Positions 34,504 through 42,414 of a stretch of 64,000 nt of DNA are shown here, in pieces (the stretch's first letter is position 1; every line of letters begins with the position of its first letter). A model generated the notes under the pieces. The model did not search any database. It saw only the letters and a program-made list of their open reading frames with translations, and had not been told where the DNA came from. A program made the translations under genes and the position numbers. Origin of the DNA: Anaerococcus urinomassiliensis (GTDB lineage: Bacteria > Bacillota > Clostridia > Tissierellales > Peptoniphilaceae). The stretch covers positions 126,815 through 190,814 of the forward strand of contig NZ_LT635781.1 in assembly GCF_900128425.1 (NCBI RefSeq). The letters run 5' to 3'.

Positions 34504-34572
34504 TTTTGTAAGTGTTTTTGTATAAGGCTTGTAAGCTATTACAATTCATTTAGAAATGATTTATTATATAGT
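34504..34572 (+). promoter_or_regulatory. Candidate regulated promoter of the bacteriocin gene
   Basis: TTGTA occurs three times in direct orientation at 34506, 34518 and 34529, spaced 12 and 11 bp, about one helical turn, as OmpR-type activators prefer. The last copy is part of the palindrome TTGTAA-GCTA-TTACAA (34529-34544). A TATAGT at 34567-34572 could be the -10 with no recognisable -35, which fits an activated promoter. All of this is inference from spacing. Confidence 0.45.
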
Positions 34573-34630
34573 TATAGAAAGTATAGAACTCGAGATTATA
34601 GTTTCTAATAAAATAATTGGAGGTTACAGT

Positions 34631-34999
34631 ATGAACAGGAGTATTAAAGCACTAGTAATTGCAGGTGCATTTTTATTTTCATCATCAGTTTCTTTTGCGA
34701 GTGAACCAGAGGCGTTTAATGCTAATAATCTATCATCAGAAAAAGAAATTGTTAGCACCTATTCATCAAAAACCTACGACAGTGGAGTTAAGGATTGGTT
34801 AGGTGGTAAGTGGAGACATGGAGTTAACAGTTCCCATGTGTGGTCACAATTTTATCATGGAAGTAAATATCATAATACCAAGGTAAAGGGTGCAGGCGGA
34901 ATGTTTGGAAAATCTGGTAGAACTGCTCCTCGTAAAAAAGCTTATGCTAGTTGGGAAAAAGCATTATTTGGTAATGAAGCATATGCAAATGTAGAATAA
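34631..34999 (+). CDS. Lactococcin 972 family bacteriocin
   Basis: This 122-aa precursor has a Sec signal peptide (MNRSIKALVIAGAFLFSSSV, cleavage near SFAS/EPE) and a mature region of about 98 aa with the lactococcin-972 core: GGKWRHGV, then VWSQFYHGSKYHNTKV, a Gly-rich turn, and a C-terminal ASWEKALFGNEAY. Members of this family block septum formation by binding lipid II. TTGGAGG precedes ATG 34631; the upstream in-frame ATG at 34556 would spoil the signal peptide. It is followed by a hairpin and then the membrane protein and ABC ATPase typical of this family's immunity/transport genes. Confidence 0.87.
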   Translation: MNRSIKALVIAGAFLFSSSVSFASEPEAFNANNLSSEKEIVSTYSSKTYDSGVKDWLGGKWRHGVNSSHVWSQFYHGSKYHNTKVKGAGGMFGKSGRTAPRKKAYASWEKALFGNEAYANVE

Positions 35000-35012
35000 A
35001 GTATTGTTAAGT

Positions 35013-35056
35013 CAACTTGTATGAAATCTTTTGATTTTATACAAGTTGGTTTTTAT
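35013..35056 (+). terminator. Intergenic terminator/attenuator in the bacteriocin operon
   Basis: CAACTTGTAT pairs with ATACAAGTTG and an inner AAATC with GATTT around a TTTT loop, about 16 bp in all, followed by GTTTTTAT. It lies between the bacteriocin gene and the immunity/ABC genes and would let the peptide mRNA be made in excess. Confidence 0.85.
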
Positions 35057-35070
35057 AAGGTAGTAAAGCT

Positions 35071-37221
35071 ATGAAAAAAATACTAAAGATATTAATAACA
35101 ATAACATTCATCCTAAGCTCCCTAACTTATTTCTATTACATAGATAGCAATCAGGCTATAGGTAAATTTCCTGATTTTGATAAGTTTGTAAATCTTGTCA
35201 ACTATAATGATGAGGATATTAGAGATTACATTGCTAAAGCTGCATCAGATAATAATATCAATTTAATAAAGTTTGTCAAGAAGTCTAGAGTTGGTAAAAA
35301 AGAAAATATGGATGTAGATGCTTATTTATTTTTAAGTGATCCGAGTAGTTTTAATAAGTCCCATAAGGACTTAAAGATAAATGAAGATAGCAATACTTCT
35401 AATAAATTTGATAGCATAAGTTCTAATAATCTTTTAACTAAAAACAATATAGATATAAAAAAGTATGAAGATATCGACATAGATAATATATCTGGAGACT
35501 ATGCTATAAGTGGAAATCAAAATAATGTTGAATCATTTATAGATGATTTGAAAGCTTATGCAGATATTGTACAGACACCTGATTATATGAGTACTTCTGA
35601 AATGACTATGAAAGAATTTTTCTTAATACTTGTCATTAATTTGATTAGTATTTTTGCTACTATATTTGCTTTGCTTATTTATAATAGAAGCCTAGTTAAG
35701 GAATTATCTATATCTCTCCTATTTGGATATGATGATAAGAAGATTGCAGTAAGTAAGTCTATAGGTCTTATGACGATTCCTATATTACTAACTTTAATAA
35801 TTGATTCGGCCTTGCTCTATAGCTTAGTTAGTCCAGATAGCATTGGTGGATTTTTTATAGCTATGAAGCCTATGTATATATTTATTTTATTATTTGCTTT
35901 AGTAATATTTTTATTAGAATTTATCCTATTATTATATAAAACAAATCATGAAGATATATTAAGTGTATTAAAAGGGCAGAGAAGAATTTCTTCTAAGTTT
36001 TTATCTATATTCAAAATAATATTTGCAGGCTCTTTAGCTTACTTATTAGCTATCACTTTCTTTTCTTTAAAAGACTATAAAGGTGTAAATGAATATTTAA
36101 GTGATTGGGACGATGCAAAATCATACGCCAACATAGCCACTGGTACGCCTTGGCAATATGTAGTTGATGAGGACGATTATAAATATAAAGAATTAGTTGC
36201 AAAACCTACAGAAGACTTGGCTAGACTTTTGGTAGATAGAGGGGCGGTATTGTTCCTAAATCCATACCAAGATATTGAAGGATTAAATATTGATGATGAT
36301 ATGTTTGGAGAATATAAGTTAAATAATGGAAAATTTGCCTTCATTAATCACAGTTACCTTACAAAGTTTGATATATTAGACGATAAGGGACATGCTTTAG
36401 ATACTAAAGCAAAGGAAAATGAATGGGTTATTTTAGTTCCGGAAGATACCAAGCTTACTGATCAAGATTTAGAGGATATCAAAGAAAAACAAATATTTGA
36501 ATCTAAAAATAGTGATGATTTAGTTGAGAATATTGTAAAAATAAAAAGTGGTCAAAAGCTACCAAACCTGGATTCCAGAGCTAGGATAGATCAGCCTTAT
36601 GCAGAAAATTATGTTTACATTTTAATAAATGAGGACGGACTTAATTCAGAAGAAGGCTTACTGTCTAAGGGATTAGTTAATTGGCAGCTACACCCTTATC
36701 TAGATAAGGGTGAAGAGAGTCTAGGAGACTTAAAGGAACTAATATCCACCACACCAGCTAGTAAATATGTTCTTTGGATAGAGACAGCCTATGACTATGT
36801 AGAATACCAGGTTCAAAGATACAAAAATGAAACTATAATTTATATTATAGCTTCAATCATCCTAATATGTATTTATTGGTTTATAGTAAAGACAGACCAT
36901 AAAAATTACTATTTAAACTACGGAGATGAAGCTGCAGTAAAGAGCTTATTTGGTTATCCTTTTAAGGATATCCACAAGGCTAAGATAAGATCTATGGCTT
37001 TGTCATATTTATTAGCCCTAGCTATTTATTATATAGTACTAAGACTTAGTGTAATGTTTGGCGGATTAGGTTTTTATACTCCTCGAGAAGGTTGGACTAA
37101 TGGGATAGTTTTAATTGGATTTGGTCTTAGCTTTCTTCTATTTATAATATGTACCATTATTGAAGTAGCTATGTTAAGAAAAGATGGTAGTTTGATTAAA
37201 AGTTTAAAGGAGGATAAATAA
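35071..37221 (+). CDS. Bacteriocin-associated integral membrane protein
   Basis: This 716-aa protein has a MacB/FtsX-like layout: an N-terminal membrane anchor, a first extracellular domain (residues 30-175), three transmembrane segments (about 182-295), a further transmembrane segment (about 310-330), a second extracellular domain (about 345-585), and three C-terminal transmembrane segments. It matches the bacteriocin-associated membrane family found next to lactococcin-972 genes, where with an ABC ATPase it gives immunity or export. It overlaps the ATPase gene by one base. There is no peptidase C39 domain, in keeping with Sec export of the peptide. Confidence 0.82.
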   Translation: MKKILKILITITFILSSLTYFYYIDSNQAIGKFPDFDKFVNLVNYNDEDIRDYIAKAASDNNINLIKFVKKSRVGKKENMDVDAYLFLSDPSSFNKSHKDLKINEDSNTSNKFDSISSNNLLTKNNIDIKKYEDIDIDNISGDYAISGNQNNVESFIDDLKAYADIVQTPDYMSTSEMTMKEFFLILVINLISIFATIFALLIYNRSLVKELSISLLFGYDDKKIAVSKSIGLMTIPILLTLIIDSALLYSLVSPDSIGGFFIAMKPMYIFILLFALVIFLLEFILLLYKTNHEDILSVLKGQRRISSKFLSIFKIIFAGSLAYLLAITFFSLKDYKGVNEYLSDWDDAKSYANIATGTPWQYVVDEDDYKYKELVAKPTEDLARLLVDRGAVLFLNPYQDIEGLNIDDDMFGEYKLNNGKFAFINHSYLTKFDILDDKGHALDTKAKENEWVILVPEDTKLTDQDLEDIKEKQIFESKNSDDLVENIVKIKSGQKLPNLDSRARIDQPYAENYVYILINEDGLNSEEGLLSKGLVNWQLHPYLDKGEESLGDLKELISTTPASKYVLWIETAYDYVEYQVQRYKNETIIYIIASIILICIYWFIVKTDHKNYYLNYGDEAAVKSLFGYPFKDIHKAKIRSMALSYLLALAIYYIVLRLSVMFGGLGFYTPREGWTNGIVLIGFGLSFLLFIICTIIEVAMLRKDGSLIKSLKEDK

Positions 37222-37880
37222 TGAAACCCCAAATAAGCTTAAAAAATATAAATAAAACTTATGGTGACCACGAGGTGCTTAAGGATGTAAATCTTGATAT
37301 ATATACTAAAGACTTTATAACTATTTTTGGGAAAAGTGGTAGTGGTAAGTCTACTTTGTTAAACATCCTAGGCACTCTAGAAAGTTATGATAGTGGTAGC
37401 ATAGAAAGCTTCAGTTATTCTGACCCCTACAAAAATGTTAGTAAGGCTATGATGATTAGAAGGGAGAATATAGCATATTTATTTCAAAATTTTGCCCTGG
37501 TAGATAATATGACAGTTAAAGAAAATATAGATATAGCCTTAAAATATAGTGAATTTAAAAATAATAAGAAAGAAATAAATAAAACATTAGATAAGTTAGG
37601 TATAGCTGATAAACTAAATAACAAGGTTTATGAGCTATCAGGTGGAGAGCAACAAAGGGTTTCTATGGCAAGGATTTTGCTAAAACCATATGATGTTTTG
37701 CTAGCTGATGAACCCACAGGATCTTTAGATGAATTTAATAAGAGAATTTTAATGCAAGTACTTATAGAGGAAAATCGTAAGGGCAAGAGTATAGTGGTAG
37801 TAAGCCATGATAAAGATTTCACAAGTATATGTGATAAGACTTATGAGATAATAGATAAAAAATTGGAGGTTATTAAATGA
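37221..37880 (+). CDS. ABC ATPase of the bacteriocin immunity/transport system
   Basis: This 219-aa MacB-type ATPase has Walker A FGKSGSGKSTLLN, the Q-loop LFQNFALVDNMTV, the signature LSGGEQQRVSMARI, Walker B DVLLADEPTGSLD and the H-loop VVSHD. The family is that found with lactococcin-972-like peptides. It overlaps both neighbours (1 nt and 4 nt), so the three transport genes are one translational unit. Confidence 0.92.
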   Translation: MKPQISLKNINKTYGDHEVLKDVNLDIYTKDFITIFGKSGSGKSTLLNILGTLESYDSGSIESFSYSDPYKNVSKAMMIRRENIAYLFQNFALVDNMTVKENIDIALKYSEFKNNKKEINKTLDKLGIADKLNNKVYELSGGEQQRVSMARILLKPYDVLLADEPTGSLDEFNKRILMQVLIEENRKGKSIVVVSHDKDFTSICDKTYEIIDKKLEVIK

Positions 37881-38470
37881 AGAAAAGCAAAACTAAGCCA
37901 GCCTTATTTATACTAATAGGCTTAATAATTGTAGTTCTTATAGCCTATTTTATAAAAGGAAATAATAAACCATCATCAGTTATAATAGAAAATGATACAA
38001 GTCAATCACTTGAAGCTGTAGGCATTTTTGATGATAGCCAAATCCTTATTTGTAAAGACGAAAATAATAATTACCTGATACCAAATAATCTTTTTGCTAA
38101 TGGGGGAACTTTTAGGATAGTTGCCAAAAAAGATAGAAAGACTTACACTAGTAGAGAAATAACCATTAAAGAGAATGACAAGATAAAGATAAATAATATT
38201 AAAGATGATGAGCTTATCTTAAAAAATGAGACTAGTGGAGAAAAAAAGGCATTAGATTTACCAGATATAGAAAATTGGAATATAAGCAAAAATAGTGATA
38301 ATATTAAGGCGGATTTTAGTTCGGATACAGGCTATAATTATACCTTATATGTACTAGGTAAGGATGGAGAACTTGGAACATCAGCTACTTTAAATAACGG
38401 TAAAGAAGTTAGTGCAAGTTGGGAAGCTGGAAAAAATATGACTTCATTGGTTAAGTTTGACTTAAGATAG
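37877..38470 (+). CDS. Membrane-anchored protein of unknown function in bacteriocin operon
   Basis: This 197-aa protein has one N-terminal transmembrane helix (residues 10-27) and a predicted extracellular beta-rich domain of about 165 residues (VIIENDTSQSLEAVGIF to TSLVKFDLR). No family is recognised. It starts within the ATGA overlap of the ABC gene and is the last gene of the bacteriocin operon. By position it could be an immunity protein, a lipid II-shielding factor or a transporter accessory. Confidence 0.65.
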   Translation: MKKSKTKPALFILIGLIIVVLIAYFIKGNNKPSSVIIENDTSQSLEAVGIFDDSQILICKDENNNYLIPNNLFANGGTFRIVAKKDRKTYTSREITIKENDKIKINNIKDDELILKNETSGEKKALDLPDIENWNISKNSDNIKADFSSDTGYNYTLYVLGKDGELGTSATLNNGKEVSASWEAGKNMTSLVKFDLR

Positions 38471-38472
38471 AC

Positions 38473-38500
38473 TTGAAAAACATTTTCCTTGTGATATAAT
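38473..38500 (+). promoter_or_regulatory. Promoter of the FMN riboswitch-ribU unit
   Basis: TTGAAA (38473-38478), 16-bp spacer, TATAAT (38495-38500). No terminator separates it from the bacteriocin operon upstream, so read-through into the riboswitch is possible. Confidence 0.75.
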
Positions 38501-38540
38501 AATGTTAAGAACTTAATAAATTAGCGCTTATAAGTTTATG

Positions 38541-38653
38541 GGCGTGATTCGGGGTAAGGTGAAATTCCTAAACCGGCAGTTATAGTCTGCGAGCCTTTAT
38601 GGTTGATTTGGTGCAATTCCAAAACCGACAGTATAGTCTGGATGAGAGAAGTA
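38541..38653 (+). promoter_or_regulatory. FMN riboswitch (RFN element)
   Basis: All RFN landmarks are present in order: GATTCGGGG, GGTGAAATTCC, ACCGGCAGTTATAGTCTGCG, TTGGTGCAATTCCAAAACCG, ACAGTATAGTCTGGATGAGA. It lies 110 bp before ribU, an expected FMN-controlled gene. Confidence 0.97.
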
Positions 38654-38713
38654 TACTTTATAATACTTTATTATTTGTTTGAGTTTAAAGACTTAATCTA
38701 GTAATTTGGATAT

Positions 38714-38737
38714 TACCCTGAGAAATCGGGGTTATTT
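38714..38737 (+). terminator. FMN riboswitch expression-platform terminator
   Basis: ACCCTGA/TCGGGGT with a GAAA loop (one T-G pair) and TATTTTTAT tail, directly upstream of the ribU ribosome-binding site. It should form when FMN is bound. Confidence 0.85.
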
Positions 38738-38762
38738 TTATGCCCCAAATTAGGAGGTATTT

Positions 38763-39368
38763 ATGAATCAAAGTAGAAGTTCTAGCAAATCATTTTCTTT
38801 AGACCGTTTGGTAAAAGTGGGTATTTTGGCTGCACTTGCCTATGTTTTAATGTTTGTGCAAATGCCAATTCCAATAGCACCACCTTTTATGAAACTTGAC
38901 CTAGCTGATGTGCCGGCCCTAATAGGTGGTTTTGCCATGGGTCCTTGGTATGGAGTTTTGATCCAACTTATCAAAAACGTACTAAACTTATCAAAAACTA
39001 TGACAGGTGGAGTTGGAGAATTATCAAACTTTATTGTAGGCTCAACTTATGTTTTAGTATCAGCTTATATCTACAAAAACAAAAAGACTAAAAAAACTTC
39101 TATAATAGCTTTAGCCTTTGGTGTACTTGCAATGACTGCACTTGCAACCTTATCAAATGCTTTTGTAGTTTTCCCAGTTTATGGAAAAGTAATGCATATG
39201 GATCTTGAAGCTTTTGCTGGAATGGTAGGAGGAAATAGCCTAGTAAATAACTATGTTACACTTATGATTTTTTCTATAGCACCATTTAACATAATAAAGG
39301 GAGCGGTAGAAGCTATTGTTACTGAGTTAATATATAAGAGGATATCACCAATAATAAAATCACATTAA
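38763..39368 (+). CDS. ribU: Riboflavin ECF transporter S component
   Basis: This 201-aa protein has six predicted helices with the RibU pattern: LVKVGILAALAYVLMFVQMP, PFMKLDLADVPALIGGFAMGP, GVLIQLIKNVLNL, and the FVVFPVY segment. It binds riboflavin for the shared ECF module encoded elsewhere. TAGGAGG precedes the ATG. The FMN riboswitch upstream confirms the assignment. Confidence 0.95.
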   Translation: MNQSRSSSKSFSLDRLVKVGILAALAYVLMFVQMPIPIAPPFMKLDLADVPALIGGFAMGPWYGVLIQLIKNVLNLSKTMTGGVGELSNFIVGSTYVLVSAYIYKNKKTKKTSIIALAFGVLAMTALATLSNAFVVFPVYGKVMHMDLEAFAGMVGGNSLVNNYVTLMIFSIAPFNIIKGAVEAIVTELIYKRISPIIKSH

Positions 39369-39385
39369 ATTAGATCCCTAGTAAT

Positions 39386-39454
39386 GACCCAGCCCAAAAG
39401 TTAGAGTAAATACTAACTTTTGGGACTTGGCGCATAAGGCCAGGGTCTTTTTTT
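39386..39454 (+). terminator. Three-stem terminator after ribU
   Basis: GACCC/GGGTC closes two inner hairpins: a perfect 12-bp stem CCCAAAAGTTAG/CTAACTTTTGGG and a small TGGC/GCCA stem. Seven Ts follow. It is larger than a normal terminator and could leave a stable RNA tail. Confidence 0.75.
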
Positions 39455-39503
39455 GTTTATAAATCTTCTTATTAATAGTATAATAGATGGATAAAGAGGT
39501 TTT

Positions 39504-39950
39504 ATGATAATAAATAATTTGGATGAGATGAAAGATTTTGCTAAGAAATTTGCTTCATCTCTTAAGGAAAATGATTTTATAAATTTAATAGGCGATATGG
39601 GGGCTGGGAAAACTACTTTTACTGGCTTTCTTGCTGAAAATTTTGCCATCTACGATTCATCATCTCCAACTTTTGCTCTAGTTAATATCTATGAGGGTGA
39701 TATTTTGATTTATCACTTGGATTTGTATCGTTTGGATGATCCAGATGAGCTCTTGGATATTGATTATGAAACTTATTTCTATCCACAAGATGCTATTACC
39801 ATCATAGAATGGGCCGAAAATGCTGGCGAATTCCTGCCGGATGAAATGATTAATCTAGAGATTAAGAAGCTTGATGGTGATAAGAGAGAAGTTACTATAG
39901 CGAATGATTCGATAAGGGGGCGTGAAATAAATGAATATCTTGGCAATTGA
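39504..39950 (+). CDS. tsaE: tRNA threonylcarbamoyladenosine biosynthesis ATPase TsaE
   Basis: This 148-aa ATPase has the P-loop GDMGAGKTTFTGF, the SPTFALVNIYEG motif and the conserved IIEWAENAG. It works with TsaB and TsaD to make t6A37 on ANN-decoding tRNAs. It is first in the tsaE-tsaB-rimI-tsaD operon and overlaps tsaB by 20 nt. Confidence 0.94.
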   Translation: MIINNLDEMKDFAKKFASSLKENDFINLIGDMGAGKTTFTGFLAENFAIYDSSSPTFALVNIYEGDILIYHLDLYRLDDPDELLDIDYETYFYPQDAITIIEWAENAGEFLPDEMINLEIKKLDGDKREVTIANDSIRGREINEYLGN

Positions 39951-40602
39951 TACTTCAACGATGATTTCTACTGTGACTATTGCAAGTGACAATGAAATCA
40001 TCGGTGATTTTAATGTAAACCAACAAAAAACTCACAGCGAGTCCTTGGTGCCTATGATTGAAAGTTTATTGGACCTACTTGGAATGGCTATAGATGACAT
40101 AGACGCTTTTGTGATTTCACAAGGGCCAGGATCTTTTACAGGCCTTAGGATTGGCATGACTGTTGCCAAAACCCTAGCCCAAGTAAATGGCAAAAAACTA
40201 ATCCCTGTATCCACCCTCCTTGCCCTAGCTAACAACTCATCAAGCAAGTCTTTGAAAGCTCCTATGCTAGATGCTAGGGGAAATAGAGTCTACGCTGCAG
40301 TTTATGACAAAGATGACAAGGAGATTATCAAAGAAGACCTATATGAGATAGATGATTTTGTAGAACTTGTTGATGATTTGAAAGAAGAAGTTGAACTAAT
40401 TGGAGAGATTAGTAGCAAATATTGTGATAGATTTCAAAAGGCAAGAAAACTTCCGATAAACTTTAATAATTGCATAGGTAAGTCACTAATAAAGCTTGGG
40501 CTTAGCAATATAGATCAAGATTACAATCTTTTTGAAATCAAGCCAAATTACCTTAGAAAATCTCAGGCGGAAAGAGAATACGAAAAAAAGAACAAGGCAT
40601 GA
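39931..40602 (+). CDS. tsaB: tRNA threonylcarbamoyladenosine biosynthesis protein TsaB
   Basis: This 223-aa ASKHA-fold scaffold protein shows MNILAIDTSTMISTVTIA, HSESLVPMIESLL and the signature QGPGSFTGLRIGM. It dimerises with TsaD in t6A formation and lacks its own catalytic site. GGGGGCGTG precedes the ATG inside tsaE. It is followed closely by rimI. Confidence 0.94.
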   Translation: MNILAIDTSTMISTVTIASDNEIIGDFNVNQQKTHSESLVPMIESLLDLLGMAIDDIDAFVISQGPGSFTGLRIGMTVAKTLAQVNGKKLIPVSTLLALANNSSSKSLKAPMLDARGNRVYAAVYDKDDKEIIKEDLYEIDDFVELVDDLKEEVELIGEISSKYCDRFQKARKLPINFNNCIGKSLIKLGLSNIDQDYNLFEIKPNYLRKSQAEREYEKKNKA

Positions 40603-40606
40603 GACC

Positions 40607-41041
40607 ATGATAAGAAAAATGCAAACTTATGATATAGACAGAGTCTACGAAATTGAAAACCAGGCATTTTTTGAACCGTGGTCTAAGAAAAACCTCATCA
40701 AAGACCTTGAAACAAACACTTTGTTAAAGCACTTTGTCTTTGAAGAAGATGGAGAGATTCTAGGATTTTACATAGCAAGCCAGGTTCTAGATGAGCTAGA
40801 AATTTTTACTATTGCTGTTGACAGAGCCTACCATAATCGTGGTATAGGTTCAAAACTTTTGGACCACTTGATGGTTTGGGCCAAGGATGAATCAATCAAA
40901 AAGATTTGGCTAGAAGTTTCTACAAAAAACCAAGCTGCAATTAGTCTTTACCAAAAATTTGATTTTAAGGTCATGGGACTTAGGAAAAATTATTACCAAA
41001 AACTTGGCGAAGATGCCTACAATATGTTGAAGGAAATATAA
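40607..41041 (+). CDS. rimI: Ribosomal protein S18-alanine N-acetyltransferase-like GNAT
   Basis: This GNAT acetyltransferase of about 144 aa has the acetyl-CoA loop VDRAYHNRGIGSKLLDHL and the C-terminal ALYQKF-like motif NQAAISLYQKFDFKVMGLRKNYY. Its place between tsaB and tsaD is the standard one for rimI. The start at ATG 40607 follows the tsaB stop by four bases; a longer frame beginning within tsaB is possible but lacks support. Confidence 0.9.
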   Translation: MIRKMQTYDIDRVYEIENQAFFEPWSKKNLIKDLETNTLLKHFVFEEDGEILGFYIASQVLDELEIFTIAVDRAYHNRGIGSKLLDHLMVWAKDESIKKIWLEVSTKNQAAISLYQKFDFKVMGLRKNYYQKLGEDAYNMLKEI

Positions 41042-42051
41042 TGAGCGATTTTTATACTATTGGAATTGAAACAAGTTGTGATGACAGCTGTGTTGCTATT
41101 TTAAAAAACGAGAGAGATCTTATAGTAAATTTAATATCATCTCAAATAGATATCCACACCCTATTTGGAGGAGTAGTGCCAGAAATTGCAAGCAGAAAGC
41201 ACCTAGAAGCTATCAATCCCCTTATAGAAAAGGCCCTAGCTGATGCGAATCTTAGATATAGCGATATTGATTTAATATCTGTCACCAAAGGACCAGGACT
41301 TATGGGATCTTTGTTAGTAGGAATTTCTGCAGCTAAGGCCCTATCCCTTGCCGCAAATAAGCCAATGATTGGGGCAAACCACATGGAGGGTCACATTTGT
41401 GCCAACTATCTTGCCAATAAGGATTTGAAACCACCCTTTGTAACCTTGGTTGTAAGTGGGGGCCATACATATCTGGTCAAGGTCAAATCCTACACAGACT
41501 ATGAAGTGGTGGGTAAGACCCGTGATGATGCTGCCGGTGAATCCTATGACAAGGTAGCTAGAAAGATGGGATTAGGCTATCCTGGCGGACCAAAAATTGA
41601 TAAGCTTGCCAAAGAGGGTGATCCAAAGGCGGTTGATTTTCCAAGAGTTATGCTAGAAAAAGACTCTTATGATTTTTCTTTTTCTGGCCTAAAGACAGCG
41701 GTAATCAACTATATGCACCAATTGGAACAAAAAAATATTGACTATAACAAAGCAGATGTTGCAGCAAGTTTCCAAGATGCGGTAGTTGATGTTTTGGTAG
41801 CAAAATCAATGAGACTCATTAAAGAAAGTGGATACGATAAACTTGCCCTAAGCGGGGGAGTAGCTGCAAACTCTAGACTTAGAGGAAGGCTAGAAGAAGC
41901 CTGCAGAGAAAATAACATTAAATTTTATTATCCACCTATAGAACTTTGTACAGACAATGCTGCAATGATTGCTATGACAGGATATTTGCACTATCAATCA
42001 GGAGAAGTTAGCGACAAATTTATGAAAGTTTATCCTAATTTGGAAATATGA
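41041..42051 (+). CDS. tsaD: tRNA N6-adenosine threonylcarbamoyltransferase
   Basis: This 336-aa catalytic subunit has ETSCDDSCVAIL at the start, the metal-binding NHMEGHICANYL, the VSGGHTYLVKV motif, DDAAGESYDKVARKMGLGYPGGP and SGGVAANSRLR. It transfers the threonylcarbamoyl group from TC-AMP to A37. Full length. Its ATG overlaps the rimI stop by one base. Confidence 0.97.
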   Translation: MSDFYTIGIETSCDDSCVAILKNERDLIVNLISSQIDIHTLFGGVVPEIASRKHLEAINPLIEKALADANLRYSDIDLISVTKGPGLMGSLLVGISAAKALSLAANKPMIGANHMEGHICANYLANKDLKPPFVTLVVSGGHTYLVKVKSYTDYEVVGKTRDDAAGESYDKVARKMGLGYPGGPKIDKLAKEGDPKAVDFPRVMLEKDSYDFSFSGLKTAVINYMHQLEQKNIDYNKADVAASFQDAVVDVLVAKSMRLIKESGYDKLALSGGVAANSRLRGRLEEACRENNIKFYYPPIELCTDNAAMIAMTGYLHYQSGEVSDKFMKVYPNLEI

Positions 42052-42054
42052 TTT

Positions 42055-42414
42055 ATGAGAAGAAAAAAACGCTATGACGATAATTCATTAAAAAAATATA
42101 ATAGCATGAAAAAAATATCCACTATACTGTGGATTTTGACAGGTCTTGGTGTCTTGGGCTTTGGAATATATTTTAAGGAAATTTTTGAGATTATCTTTGG
42201 TATAGCTGGCGTAATCTATGGGATTTATAATCACAGAACGAAAATAACAAGCCTTACATCTATATCAAGAATTGAAAAAAATAAGTTGAGCTTTCTGGCT
42301 CTTTGTATAGTAGTATATTCCTTGGTCAATCCTTTGGCCAATATAGCTGTAATCTACGACTTGTTCAAGAGAGATTATGTGATAAATGGAGGATTTGATG
42401 AAAAAACACTTTAA
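42055..42414 (+). CDS. Small membrane protein of unknown function
   Basis: This 119-aa protein has a basic N-terminus and three hydrophobic segments (about residues 20-37, 42-58 and 78-102). No family is recognised. It lies 3 bp after tsaD and overlaps the S41 peptidase gene by 17 nt, so it is co-transcribed. The tight spacing suggests a functional link to the lipoprotein that follows. Confidence 0.6.
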   Translation: MRRKKRYDDNSLKKYNSMKKISTILWILTGLGVLGFGIYFKEIFEIIFGIAGVIYGIYNHRTKITSLTSISRIEKNKLSFLALCIVVYSLVNPLANIAVIYDLFKRDYVINGGFDEKTL

